The translations under genes and the position numbers were made by a program. DNA of 62,000 nt, taken from NCBI GenBank assembly GCA_029204225.1, contig CM055099.1:56641512-56703511 (forward strand). The letters run 5' to 3'. A model generated the notes under the pieces. It saw only the letters and a program-made list of their open reading frames with translations, did not search any database and was not told where the DNA came from. Within the stretch, counting starts at the first letter, position 1. The number at the start of each line of letters is the position of its first letter. The stretch is from Diphasiastrum complanatum (taxonomy: Eukaryota; Streptophyta; Lycopodiopsida; Lycopodiales; Lycopodiaceae). This document shows, piece by piece, positions 11,889 through 27,666 of the stretch.

Positions 11889-12611
11889 ATGGACACACCA
11901 ATCACATTTGGGGTGAATATGATAAATGTAGCATGGCTGTCAACGGAACCAATTGAGAACCCAGTGAATGATGATTTAGTCCCTTGGCAACATGCTCTAA
12001 CTTATAATAAGGAGATTGAGCTGACTGATGAGCAGGTTCTACACCACATGGACCCAGATTGCTATGGAATCAAGAAAGTACCAGCTCAACCGCTGCAAAA
12101 GTCTGCCATGGCAAAAGTCTCAAGGATCAATCCACCCAAGGCACCTGCGAATAAGAAGAATTAGTTGAAGCAACACTACAACCAAGTGATCCGATGGAGT
12201 GATCTACCCGAAGAGGCGATAGCTACGGTAGATGTTAATATTCGCAACCACGAGGCAAATGTCACGATAGTTCCGATGAAAGACAACAAGGACGAATTCA
12301 CCAAAATGACAAAAAAGGCCAAAAAGAAGGTGTTGGATTCCTTGAAGTCAATCAAGATGGACTCAGGTACAACGTCATCTTCTACATAGGTGACTAGAAA
12401 CCAAAAAATGACCAGTCGGGCTAAGATCAATATGCTAAAAGAGAAATCTCGACGAGCTCCAGTTCATGAGATGCTTGAAACTTTCAAAAATTATACCTTG
12501 GAGGACGTGGTAATTATGATGCCGCAAGCCCAACGAGAACCTAATCAAAGTCAGGTACCAGCAGAACAAGTCTTCAAGGGACCTGCGCGAACACAGCTAA
12601 TGAAAAGATAG
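11889..12611 (+). pseudogene. Gypsy-2 N-terminal pol region, broken
   Basis: Three consecutive open stretches (11889-12164, 12165-12389, 12390-12611) separated by stops. None has a domain I recognise; they contain phrases such as ITFGVNMINVAW and MTKKAKKKVLDSLKS. They sit directly upstream of a gypsy-type RT in the same orientation, so they most likely are the gag-pol linker or protease region of the same element. An unrelated origin cannot be excluded. Confidence 0.5.
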
Positions 12612-12689
12612 TGCATGTGGGAGAGCAGTTAACGCCCACACAGTTAAAGGGACTACGATCATTGTTGGTGGAGTATAAAAGACTGTTTT

Positions 12690-13656
12690 TTCTGGAGTTA
12701 TAGTGATCTTAAGGGCATTTAACCAGCAGTAGTCCAATACACCATACCCTTGGTGGATGGAGCAGTCCCCAAGGTAAGTCGTTACTACTGTTGCAACCCG
12801 AATTATACAGAGCTGATCAAGCAGGAGTTGCAAAAGCTGATGGATGCATATTTCATTTATGAAATCGAGCACACGAAATGGGCCTCACCGATAGTTATAG
12901 TACCCAAGAAGAACGTCAAAATGCGGATTTGTGTGAATATGAAGGCGCTAAATGCACTCACTAAAAAGTATCATTTTCCTTTACCATTTACAAAAAGTGT
13001 CCTCGACAAAGTAGCTGGCGCCGAAGCCTATAGTTTTCTAGACGGCTTCAGCGGCTACAACCAGGTGAAGATCGCCCCCCAAGACCAACACCTTCCAACG
13101 AGTCATGCAGACGACAATCAAAGAATATTTGCAATTTTTTTTGAAAATTTTCTTGGACAATCTGTGTGTGCATGGACCAGACTCAGAACACTTATCCGAT
13201 TTGGAGAAGGTGCTACAAAAATTCTACAGCTTCCAGATCTCCTTGAATCTAGAAAAATGTCAATTTTGGATGACACATGGCTTGATTCTTGACCATATAG
13301 TGTCAAGGCACGGGATCATCATAGACCTATCAAAGGTCAGGATCATTGTTGATCTACCACCACCGGTTACGATCCGCGAAGTCTACATCTTCATGGGTCA
13401 TGCTAACTATTATAGGATCTTCATTCTTGACTTTGCAGAGTTAGCCCGACCAATTTACAAACTCACAACAGATCTACATTGGAACGAGGAAGCCCTAAAG
13501 GCTTTCCAAAAGCTTAAGGATGCATTGGTTTTAGCACCAATCTTACGCCCACCCAATTGGTCCATTGAGTTTCATGTGCATACGGATACATCAAAGTATG
13601 CAATTGGAGCCGTCTTAACACAACCAGGTGAACACAAAAAGGATTTTCCAATCTGA
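12690..13656 (+). pseudogene. Gypsy-2 reverse transcriptase, deleted and active site lost
   Basis: Ty3/gypsy RT. Visible: VQYTIPLVDGAVPK, then IKQELQKLMDAYFIYEIEHT, SPIVIVPKKN, MRICVNMKALNALTKKYHFP, and FLDGFSGYNQVKIAPQDQ. After 13085 about 40 residues expected in this family are missing and the frame changes; the strand that should hold YxDD reads IFLDNLCVHG. The thumb and connection follow (SLNLEKCQFW, FMGHANYYRIFILDFAELA, RPIYKLT) and RNase H begins (VHTDTSKYAIGAVLTQPG). The deletion and the loss of the second catalytic Asp mean the enzyme is dead. Confidence 0.88.
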
Positions 13657-14190
13657 TTTGCAAGCTGACAGTTCAGTGATACAAAAATGAATTATTCAAC
13701 CACAGAGTGGGAAGCACTGGCAATGATCTATGCGATCAAGAAATTTTGGCACTACTTGATGGCCACATATTTCACTTTTTATACGAACCATCAAACCTTG
13801 CTCTATCTCATTAACAAAACTTGCAACACCGAGAGAATCACCAGATGGCTACTTCTGTTGTTGGAGTTTGATTTTCGGATAGTAGTTCGCAAGGGAAAAC
13901 AACACTGCATGGCAGATCATGTGTCGCGAATCAAGGGAAAGGAGGTTGCAACCCAACCCAACGATGAGCTGGCCGATGCTGCCTTATTTTACATAGACAC
14001 AATACCAGAATGGGCTGCCGATATTGTTGAATATCTAATGCGGGGCCAACCAGAAAAGTCACTACCAAAAACAGATCAGCAGAAATTGATCTTGAAAGCT
14101 AGACCTTATCAGTTGATTGCTGGCCAATTGTATCGAAGAGGACCAGATGGGATACTTCGGCGGTGTATTTTCCCTCACGAGGCCACCTAG
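13657..14190 (+). pseudogene. Gypsy-2 RNase H and integrase zinc-finger start
   Basis: The frame from 13687 reads NYSTTEWEALAMIYAIKKFW, then TNHQTLLYLINK and ITRWLLLLLEFDFRI, the second half of gypsy RNase H, followed by a linker (ADHVSRIKG) and the start of integrase (LYRRGPDGILRRCI). The phrase RIVVRKGKQHCMADHVSRI is the usual end of RNase H. A stop at 14188 precedes the HHCC region. No chromodomain is seen at the end of this element, so it belongs to a non-chromoviral gypsy lineage. Confidence 0.85.
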
Positions 14191-15270
14191 ATCATTTCGC
14201 TTTCACATGAAGGCATGGGTGGAGGCCATTTTGCATCTGACATTACAGTTCTCAAGATCCTGCAGTCAGAATGTTGGTGGACAACGATTCATAAGGATAC
14301 AGAGAAATACTTGAGAAAGTGCGATGTGTGCCAAAGGGCAAGGAGACCAACGAGATTGAATTATGACCTACTGCACCCGGTCTTAGCCCAAGCACCATTC
14401 GAAAAGTGGGGATTGGATTACATCGGTCCAATTCACCCTGCAACAAGGAGTTCCCAGGCTTGATACATCATCGTAGCCACAGACTATCTCACCAAGTGGG
14501 TCGAAGCCAAGGTAGTAAGAGTAGCTGATGCTAGGACCACTGCCAAGTTCCTTTATGAAAATATCATTGTGCGCTTCGGATGTCCCGTGGAGCTAGTCAG
14601 CGATCGCGGAAGTCATTTCATCAATGAGACCATCAAGGTCCTATTGGAAGAATTCTTTGTGATCCACAGAACCAGTATGCCTTATTATCCTCATGGTAAT
14701 GGGCAAGCGAAATCATCCAATAAGATCTTGTGTAGCATGCTCATGAAAACAGTTGAAGCTAGCAGATCAGATTGGGAACATAAGTTGCATGTTGCTCTGT
14801 GGGCATTTAGGACAGCATATAAGGGAAGCATTGATCAAACACCTTTCCAATTGGTATATGGTCAGGATGCTGTAATGCCAGTAGAGTTTCTAGTTCCTTC
14901 ATTTAGGATTGCTACAACGCAATGCCTGAATGAATCCAAATATCTACAACTACGCCACGAAGCTCTGTATAAACTTTGTGAAACACGCTTACTGGCTGTG
15001 CATGCACTGGTAGCTGAAAAAAAAAGACGCAAAACATGGCACAATCGCAGATTACAAAAGAAGGATCTTCATTCCGGAGATCTGGTCCCGATGTATAAAA
15101 CCAAGGCGATCAAAGAAAAATTAAAATCTACAGGCAAAGGCCCTTATCGGATCAAGAAAATTCCTAATCATGGAGCCGTGAGTTTAGAGAAGCCAGATGG
15201 GACACTGTTCGATACACCCATCAATGGTAGCTGATTGCACAAGTACTTGCCACCACAGTGAGATAGATCC
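14191..15270 (+). pseudogene. Gypsy-2 integrase
   Basis: HHCC zinc-binding region near 14200-14350 (HEGMGGGHFA, then CDVCQRARRP), catalytic core with GLDYIGPIHPATR, DYLTKWVEAK, LVSDRGSHFINE and the segment with PYYPHGNGQAKSSNK (the usual Glu is Lys), and the C-terminal domain to PINGS at 15234. In-frame stops lie at 14188, 14461 and 15232. The phrase TKWVEA and the ending (gap)DTPINGS are typical of the Tat/Athila side of Ty3/gypsy; I infer that placement from memory of the family. Confidence 0.88.
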
Positions 15271-16704
15271 AGATTGGTGGTGGCACATTACGAAAAGCTA
15301 TTTTGATATTCCATCATCACTAGATCTAGGAAGATCAAGCCAAATCAAGCTAGATCCATCAAGATTCGGCCAGATCTGACAAGATTGGGGAGATCCATTA
15401 GGATCCCAAAAGGATCTAGATCCAAATGAGATCAAGAAGAAAGCAGATAATCAGATTATGCCAATAAGTCCCCTAAAATTGCAGATCAGAGACCTCGATC
15501 TCAGTAACTATGGCAAATTAAGGGCAAAATTCAACCAAAACTGATGGAACTGCTACCAATTGTCCATCAGAACTTTTAGAGAACTACCAACAGTCAGATC
15601 AAGCATGAATGAAGCTGATAACCAGTTTGCAAAAGTTAAAAATCAGAGAATCTCAAGATCTCGTCAAAAAACACTCTAAAAGAGCACTTTTTTCGTGATT
15701 TTTGGAGATCCCCTAGGAGATAGCCCTTGAAACTTGGACAGTGACTAGATCTAACCCATATGCATTCCTAAAAATCTTTGCAAGAGTTCTTGATGGAGGA
15801 ATTATCATTTTTTAGTGTGTGCGAGGGTTTCCAGAAGCTAAATCTTCAGAACCCTTGCAGAGCATCAAGACCATCCTACCAACCCTCGCAACGTGTCTAA
15901 ATGGAATCAGTGCAGTGAAATTAGTCTGCCTACATGGTCTGATCTTGTAAATCCAATCACATGAACATGTTGTGCGAGAGATCACTTCCTGCGAGAGTTG
16001 AACCCTCGCAGAATCTTGGCAAGGCAGTCAAATTACCTTCTGAACTTTTGCAGACTTCCCTGAGGTCTTAGAATTTTGTGAAGAAGGTCCCTACCAAAAT
16101 TTGGGTGGAACTGAACAAGGGAAAGTGGATTTCACCTAATACGCACTCTAAATTCCACTATATAAGGGCTGATTTCGAGTCATTTGTCACCTTTGCTGGC
16201 AAAGCTATGCATGCATGATTATCCACCTACTTTTTACAGGTGGCAATTTTTCAACTACATATGTACAAGTCTACTTGCATGTGTCCATTACAACTTTTGC
16301 ATGCCTTGCATCTCATATTGGAAATCTTGGACATAATGCATGTGTAGTACCTTGAGTTTCTACTAGCCCAAATTTGGCCATTTTATGATAGAAACCTATA
16401 TGCATGTTGTATATGATAAACTATTGATAATGCATGTCTAGCGGCTCGAGTTTCTACTAGGCCATTTGGGTAATCAGTGACAAGATCCACCTTTTTGAAA
16501 GTGTCAAAGGTTCTATGGTGAGTATAAAACCAATCATGTTAGGGAAAAGTGAAAAAGTGGCCACCATGATGAAGAGAAAAAGGTGAAAAGACAAAAAGTA
16601 AAAGGGGTCCACATAACCCATGACATATGGTAGAAGGTGCATGGAATGAAAGGCAAAGAGAGAAGGGTGAAGAAATGCCATACTGAAGGGGAGCTTTTCA
16701 TCTT
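15271..16704 (+). other. Gypsy-2 3' non-coding region and probable LTR U3
   Basis: No coding frame. 15290-15440 is rich in GATC-containing words (AGATCAAGC, AGATCCATC, GGATCTAGATCC). The last part, up to the TATA box at 16705, is a candidate U3 of the 3' LTR, but no second LTR is in the window and I cannot place its start. Confidence 0.4.
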
Positions 16705-16720
16705 CCCCTATAAAAAGAGG
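16705..16720 (+). promoter_or_regulatory. TATA box of presumed gypsy-2 LTR
   Basis: CCCCTATAAAAAGAGG lies about 30 bp before the (GA)n array and about 1.4 kb after the end of integrase, as expected for a promoter in the 3' LTR. Its right LTR end is probably near 17120 but is not certain. Confidence 0.5.
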
Positions 16721-16743
16721 TAAGGGGCATACATTAAAGCGAC

Positions 16744-17649
<906 letters not shown>

Positions 17650-18360
17650 TTGCCGATGAGGGCTGGTTTGTGACACTTTCCATTATAGAGCATTTTCCTT
17701 CGATCTTTATAGCAGCGGCCGAGAAATTTTCACCCTAAAACAATGCTTGAATGTTGTTGTTGAGAATGGGTACATTGGTCCAGCCCCATTCAAAAAGGTG
17801 TGCTCTCTTAACCCTTTGTTTATTAGCCATTATTCAGATTTCGTTGCTATATACATAACTTACACTAATCCTTTTGTGTCATGCAGATATCATCACTTGT
17901 GTTTTCACTCTTTTACCGTAGTGGATATTCTTGACCCAAACTTCACAGTAAAAGAGCCAAAAAGGATTTTAAGGATGATATTCCTAATCCAGGAGCAAAT
18001 TTTTTTATCGACACTCCCAACACATACAGTGCAATAGGTGACAATTTTTGTAGAGGTGGCACAGAGAGGTCCTCTGAATTGTGCAGGTACTTTGTCAACA
18101 TTTCAATAGTTCAAAAATAGTAGTATCACTTCAAAACATTGTACACTTTGCTATAGACAAAGAGCTTGTGCATGCTTTGTAGATATATCATACATCTCTT
18201 CACGGACGAGGATGATGGGATTATTGACTTGTTTGTCGGTACTGGCAATATGGGAGTTCAGGCAATTCGGTCAAACAGGCATTTCGTGTGCCTGGAGACA
18301 GACAAGGAGATGTATGAGCATTTCCTCTCGAAGATTGAAGAGAATTGCAAGGCAAGTTGA
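17650..18360 (+). pseudogene. DNA-methyltransferase-like gene fragment, three exons
   Basis: Three stretches join through GT-AG splice sites that keep one reading frame. Exon a ends at 17797 (SGREIFTLKQCLNVVVENGY, then IGPAPFKK), exon b is 17887-18086 (includes DDIPNPGANFFIDTPNTYSA and GGTERSSELC), exon c is 18183-18360 (HLFTDEDDGIIDLFVGTGNM, then RHFVCLETDKEMYEHFLSKI, stop at 18358-18360). Exon c matches the C-terminal part of beta-type N6-adenine/N4-cytosine DNA methyltransferases: LFVGTGNMG is the SAM-binding FxGxG motif and FVCLETDKEMYE the following acidic strand. There is one in-frame TGA in exon b at about 17932. No catalytic DPPY-type motif or N-terminus is visible. It may be a relic of a host gene or the 3' end of a gene whose upstream exons I cannot read. 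The match to methyltransferases is by motif only. Confidence 0.6.
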
Positions 18361-22004
<3,644 letters not shown>

Positions 22005-22102
22005 CTCAAGCTCGTTAGCTGAAATAGGCTCATCATTTAGAAACATCTCAACTGATTCATCATCTGCTTCTGAGACTGTTTCTCTCAGCTGTTTGTGCTT
22101 GT
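22005..22102 (-). pseudogene. Single exon of an organellar EF-G-like gene
   Basis: The minus strand reads KHKQLRETVSEADDESVEMF followed by LNDEPISANELE, bounded by TTGTAG on the 5' side and GAG|GTGATT on the 3' side, i.e. acceptor and donor splice sites around a 98-bp exon. The pattern (R/K)xxLxExVSExDDxxxExFLxDEPISxxELE is characteristic of the G' subdomain of mitochondrial/chloroplast elongation factor G. Neighbouring EF-G exons (for example the P-loop or the following AIRR block) are not convincingly readable within several kb, so this is most likely a stray exon or pseudogene rather than a functional gene. Confidence 0.55.
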
Positions 22103-22317
22103 CTACAATAGCAGCAGTCGAAAATTTTTTGTGCCTGACAGATATCAAGTTCTCTAAATGATAGTGTATTATGAAAAGGAGAAGTCAAGCTTTTTTGTTG
22201 ATTTTCCTCCGAGAAAGAGGAAATCCCAGCAGACAATCTATTCAACATAGCGACATCGGTCCCTAAGGCTCCCTACGATATCTATCTCTGATTATCAGTA
22301 ATGTTTTGTTCTCTGAC

Positions 22318-22601
22318 TTGAGGAGGAGCCTCAAGTGCATCAAGAAGTCCAAAGGTACAAGAAAAGGGCAAGAATGGCCCTTCACTACATCAAGATGAAT
22401 ATATCCAATGAAGTGTTGAGAGAGATTAGTACTTGCACCTTGACCAAGGAGGCTTGGGACACCCTCAAGGCCATTTATGAGGCCAAGAACACTTCTAAAT
22501 TGCTCACTCTTAGGAATCAAATCTTCCAAAGCTACCAAAAGAGCGATGAGAGTGCCTCAAACCTTGAAGGATCTTCATAGAGAGCTTGCATGCATAGGAG
22601 A
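22318..22601 (+). pseudogene. Copia-E gag, first part
   Basis: Copia gag starting at EEPQVHQEVQRYKKRARMAL and running through TKEAWDTLKAIYEAKNTSKL to a broken frame ending in LKDLHRELACIGD. The beginning of gag, the leader and the 5' LTR are missing. It stops at 22601 exactly where the LTR of copia-D starts; gag resumes at 24973. Close relative of copia-A and copia-F by sequence. Confidence 0.88.
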
Positions 22602-23092
<491 letters not shown>

Positions 23093-24325
23093 GCAATTGG
23101 ATATCACTAATGCAATCTTGAATGGAGATTTTGAGGAGGAGGTGTTTATGGAGCAACCCAAGGGCTACATTTCACATGGCAAGCCTAATCATGTGTGTTT
23201 TCTACAAAAGAATTTGTATGGACTTAAGCAAACACCAAGGAGTTGGTATGCTAAGCTTAATACTTTTCTACTTTCACAAAATTTCATAATGAGTGAGTAT
23301 AATCATTCACTTTACTATAGATTTGTTGGAAATGATCTTACCATTCTTCTAATCTATGTGGGTGATATCATTTTGAGTGGAGGCAACAATCAAGATATTG
23401 ATGATATCAAGATTGCACTCAAAAAGGAGTTTGAGGTGCATGATCTTGGTCTTTTACATTATATGTTGGGAATAGAGGTATTTAGAACTTCTCAATTTAC
23501 TTGCAATTTTTAAGAGAAGTATTCATATTCTATTCTAAAAAGATTTCATATGGTAGATGCAACGTCTATTGATACACCAATGGAGTCAAATGTAAAGTTC
23601 ACTATAAGAGGTAATGAAAGATCCTTCGAGGACATTACTCTCTATAAAAACCTAGTTGATTCATTCATTTATCTAGCCATCACAAGACACGATCTTAGCT
23701 ATTGTGTTGGTAGATTAAGTCAATTTATGCATGATTTGAGTGTGGAGCATTGGAAGCTAGGCAAGAGAGCATTGAGGTACATCTTAGGTTCTAGAGATTT
23801 TGGCATTGTTTATAGAGGATCATCATCTTACTTATATAGATTTTCAAATTCAAAATCTACTGAAGATCAAGTGAATTGGAAATACATAAGTATCATGCTA
23901 TTTTTATAGGTGATGGATCAATCACATGGATGTTAAAAAAACAAGCAACAATCTCATTATCATCTCGTGAGGCCGAGTACAAAGCCTTGACTTCATGCAC
24001 AAAGGAGATGCTTTGGATCAAAGTATGGTAAAGGATTTGAACTTGATGGAGTTTTCAGATATTCCAATCATGATTTGTGATAACCTTTCAACCCAAAGTT
24101 TTGCAAGCAATCCTATTTTTCATGCAAGGAGCAAGCATATTGAAGTGGCTTATCATTTTGTGAGAGAACAAGTCATGGCAAAGGAGGTGGAGCTTCAACA
24201 TGTCTCATCAAGGGAGTGTGTGGCTGATATCTTCACCAAAGCATTGAGAAAAGACTTGTTTATGAAGAATAGAACATCTCTTGGAGTACTATCAAAATCT
24301 ATGCTAAAACTAGCTGAAGAGGGAG
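23093..24325 (+). pseudogene. Copia-D RT and RNase H remnant
   Basis: RT starts inside the domain (WQLDITNAILNGDFEEEVFM), continues with LYGLKQTPRSWYAKLNTFLL and reaches LLIYVGDIILSGG near 23355, where the catalytic YVDD of the family has become YVGD, a lost Asp. RNase H follows in several frames, with SLSSREAEYKAL legible near 23965, ARSKHIEVAYHFVREQV at about 24125-24175 and VADIFTKALRKDLF near 24220. The purine-rich GAAGAGGGAG just before 24326 is the polypurine tract. Stops and frameshifts are at about 23512, 23908 and 24030. Confidence 0.88.
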
Positions 24326-24972
24326 TGTGAAAAATGTCCACTAGTTTAGTTGATTTATCTTGGCAATTTTGAGGCCAACATGAAATTTCAACTTAGAGAT
24401 AGATTCTTTTATGTCAGTAAAAGACTAAATTAAGTTTGTACTGGCAAGTAGATAAGTGAATGAGGTCATATTTGGACACATTCTAATTGGCTAATATAGA
24501 TACATTGCATCTAGACTAGAATTTTTAGGTTTTTTGATGAAGTGCCAAGAAGTTACCATTTAGAAAAAGTTTAGGGCAATTGGTCAAGTGAAATTTTGGC
24601 AGCTACAAATAAAAATACCATTGTGGAGAAACCATTATTTTATTTTGATTTTATGTGGATAATTCATCTCTTTTGATTCTATGTCCATCTCATGTGTATT
24701 TCTCAAGATATCTCGATTTCTAGTGTGTAGAATGTGATTTTTGTTGTTGATCTTGCATCCACATATGTGAAGGACAGTAGGTTGATGTTGTTGTACAGAC
24801 ATGGATAGTACCAAGTCTTATCTAAGTGATTATGATCATATATTCATCCATTTCCAAGTTCTAACATGTGTAAAGTGATGATTTCTCTCTTGTAAGTAAA
24901 TCTAGATGTGCAACCAAATTTGGCTAAAGATTTTAGATCCATCGAGTGTGTTTTGGATCTGATTTTCTCACA
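24326..24972 (+). repeat. Copia-D 3' LTR
   Basis: About 647 bp from TGTGAAAAATGTC to CTCACA, next to the polypurine tract GAGGGAG. It is the full-length partner of the shortened copy at 22602-23092. Confidence 0.8.
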
Positions 24973-25768
24973 AAAGATCATCTTAATCAAAGTGAGTTAG
25001 TCCAATTCATCCTTAATGGATTGAAAGATGAGTTTGACAACATTGTACAATCCTATGCAATCAAGGAGGAGCTTCCAAGCTTTGAGGCACTTCAAGGAGT
25101 CCTTATTGCTGAAGAATGTAGGCAAGAGAACAAGCTCTTGAGAATCAAAAAGCTCTCATTGATGAAGTATGGTGGAGAGGGCAAAGCTTTATTCACCAAG
25201 GACAAGCCAAAGGGGAGGAGCAAAGGACAACAACAACATGTCAAGAAGGACAAGGACATAGACAAAGCCAAAGATGCAGATGAAAGCCATTCAACTCAAG
25301 TTTCAACATCTAATGAGAAGAAGAAAAAGATCAAATGCTTCTTTTGTAGCAAGAAATTACCACTATGCCTCTAATTTCTTCAAGAAAAAGAACCAACTCA
25401 AGCAAGATAACCTCACTAATGAAAAAGAGAGTAAAGCTATTGAGAGTGATAGGGAGGTTTCACTTATGATGTCTAGTTTTTCTTCCTCTTCTTTCAAGAA
25501 TGATGAATTGTGGTGGATTGATAGTGGGGCTAGTTCTCATATGTCTAATTCCAAGAATTCATTTACTAGTGTCAAGCCTTATGAAGGTACTAAAAAGTCT
25601 TTCTATATTGCAAATGATGTTGAGTGTAGAATTGAAGGAATAGGAGGTATCCGTTTGGATGTAGCATCATCAAAAGTTTTGTGTCTAAATGATGTGCGTT
25701 ATGTGCCAAAACTAACAAAGAATCTCATTAGTGTCAAAAATGGTCTTGATGTCAAATTTGATGTTGAC
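24973..25768 (+). pseudogene. Copia-E gag end and protease
   Basis: Continues gag after copia-D with SELVQFILNGLKDEFDNIVQ, then a basic linker, a zinc knuckle broken by a frameshift near 25355 (CFFC in one frame, NYHYASNF in the next; the final Cys reads Phe), and the protease WWIDSGASSHMSNSKNSF, NLISVKNGLDVKFDVD. The sequence leaves the protease at 25768 inside a CACGTGTG word, where an inverted LTR fragment begins. Confidence 0.87.
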
Positions 25769-25984
25769 ACGTGTGAAAAAATATCAGATCACTAAGATTC
25801 AATATGTCCCTTTGATCTTTGGTTATGAATGACAACACATCTAGCACCATTGACAATGTAGAAATCTAACATCAACTGCACATAAGTGATGTAAACTCAA
25901 TAAGATCTTGATCACACATCAAATATATGATAAAATAAAGTTTTTGTCCGTACCATAAGAGTAAAGTACTGTATTTCACACGTG
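25769..25984 (-). repeat. Inverted LTR fragment (R/U5 part) inside copia-E
   Basis: Minus-strand reading CCACACGTGTGAAATACAGT followed about 20 bases later by ATGGTACGGACAAAAAC matches the corresponding part of the LTR at 30490-31106. It replaces integrase and most of RT of copia-E. Both edges of the fragment lie in copies of the palindrome word (GACACGTGTGAAAAA at 25766-25780 and TTTCACACGTGTGGA at 25974-25988). Confidence 0.75.
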
Positions 25985-26395
25985 TGGATCCATTACTCAA
26001 CTTACAATGGATTTTCAGATTTGGACTTTGCTGGAGATATAATAGATAGGAAATCCATTAGTGCTCATTGTATTTTCATAGGTGATGGAGCTACATCATG
26101 GATGTCGAAGAAACAAGCCACTATCTCATTGTCATCTAGTGAGGTCGAGTACAAAGCTCTTACACATTGCACAAAGGAGATGGTCAAGAGGAAGATCAAG
26201 GATCTTCACTTCTTGGATTTTTCAGAGAGCCCAATCACTTTGTGAGGGAGCAAGTCATGGCAAAGGAGGTGGAGCTTCAACATGTGTCAAGGGAATGTGT
26301 AGTTGATATCTTCACCAAAGCATTGGGAAAGGACTTGTTCATGAAGCATATGACTTCAATTGGAGTGTTTTCAAAGTCTATGCTCAAACCAGTTG
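25985..26395 (+). pseudogene. Copia-E RNase H remnant
   Basis: RNase H resumes with FSDLDFAGDIIDRKSISAHC, then SWMSKKQATISLSSSEVEYK, and after an internal loss of about 45 residues near 26225 continues with FVREQVMAKEVELQHVS and VVDIFTKALGKDLF. It ends just before GAAGAGAGTGTG, the polypurine-like junction with the 3' LTR. Confidence 0.85.
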
Positions 26396-26401
26396 AAGAG
26401 A

Positions 26402-26960
26402 GTGTGTGGAAGATTTCAGCTAGATTTGTTATTTTGGTTAAATTTGTATATTTGTTAATTGAGGCCAATTTTCATATTAGACTTAGAGTTTGACTTTTCA
26501 AAGTTATATTAGTCTAAAAGCATTTGAATAAACACTTTTTGAAAGTGTGGAAAACTATAGAACATGAGTTTTAGAGATTCAAGTTTGAATTACAATCGAG
26601 TCCTCATTAATGCTAGGTTTTTAATTATGGAGGGAAACCAAAGTTTAAAGTTAGGAAGAGAAGACATTCTCTCTCTCTTATGTCATTCATGCTTATACAT
26701 GGTTCTCTTTGGGTTCTACTATCCATTGGTGCACTATATTGGTGATATCTTGCAATTTTGTGTGTACAATGTTTATTTTGTGTTATTTTTTATCCACACA
26801 TGTGATATACAGTAGCTTACTATTTTTGTATGGACAAGAACTTCATCATATCCCATGTTTGATGTTTGTTCAGATTCTTAGTGAGTTTGCATCTCTTTCA
26901 TTAAGTAGCTGTTGATTTTTCCACATTGGCAAGATTGGTAGATTTGATCTATTTCCAACC
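26402..26960 (+). repeat. Copia-E 3' LTR (right end approximate)
   Basis: Starts TGTGTGGAAGATTTC after the purine-rich tract and is clearly related, along its length, to the inverted LTR at 30490-31106: shared runs include AATAAACACTTTTTGAAAGT, ATACATGGTTCTCTTTGGGT and TTGGTGCACTAT. It carries TATCCACACATGTGATATAC. The end is not fixed because no target duplication is visible. Confidence 0.75.
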
Positions 26961-26994
26961 CAAGATCATTTTATGTGATTGGATCTTAATTGGT

Positions 26995-27666
26995 CTAAAA
27001 TTCTTCTGCTTGGCTTGAAAATGTTCGTAGCTGTAGAGAGCCAATGCCTTTGACATCGTGTCTGCTTCCATCGCCTAGAATTACTGCTCTGTCATTTTCG
27101 AGTTCATGAAAGTTGATCAAGATCTTCTTGTTGCAGGTTATGTGAGATGTTGCTCCTGAATCGATGACTACATCGTAGTCATGTTCAGAGTAGCTTGTCG
27201 AAGCTTCATCGAGTATCATGAAATATTCGTCACCTCTTTCAGCATCCTTTGATGACTCTGCAACGTTTGCCTTTTTAGCTTTGTATTTTTTTTTTGGGTT
27301 GAACCTGCAGTCGTATGCAGAATGCCCTTTCTTCTTGTAGTACATGCAAGGTATTGCTAGATTGTACCAGCCTTTGTTGGCCGTATGGCCTGGTTTGTGG
27401 CAGTGATCGTAGGAAGAAGATTGTTGATTCGAGGACTTCGTCTTCTCAAATCTTGGCTTGTTTTTGTTTTCCTTCTTTTCTTTCGTGAAGAGAGCCTTCT
27501 CTTGATCACTGCTTCCCTCTCCTTCGTCTCTCATCAGTCTCTCATCAATGACAAGAGTGACTGCTTTGTCGAATGTCACATCTGGTAGACTCAGTATGAG
27601 CATTCTCAGTGGCTGATAGGACATCAGTAGAGATTTCATGAAGTAAATCACTCGACTACACATCAC
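26995..27666 (-). pseudogene. Copia-C gag end and protease (right half of split element)
   Basis: Minus-strand frame of 223 codons: MKSLLMSYQPLRMLILSLPD (gag), two zinc-knuckle-like units (CHKPGHTANKGW with the first Cys lost, and CMYYKKKGHSAYDC where the second Cys is Tyr), then protease DYDVVIDSGATSHITCNKK and ILGDGSRHDVKGIGSLQL. The N-terminal half of gag is missing: the frame joins the interior of the LTR at about 27650. Integrase should follow to the left but the sequence changes at 26995. The missing downstream part of a matching element lies at 44356-46440. Confidence 0.85.

Noticed and set aside
17650-18360. Bacterial restriction-modification gene
   Set aside because: The methyltransferase-like pattern is split by GT-AG introns in one consistent frame and lies among plant retroelements, so bacterial contamination is unlikely; no restriction enzyme frame adjoins.
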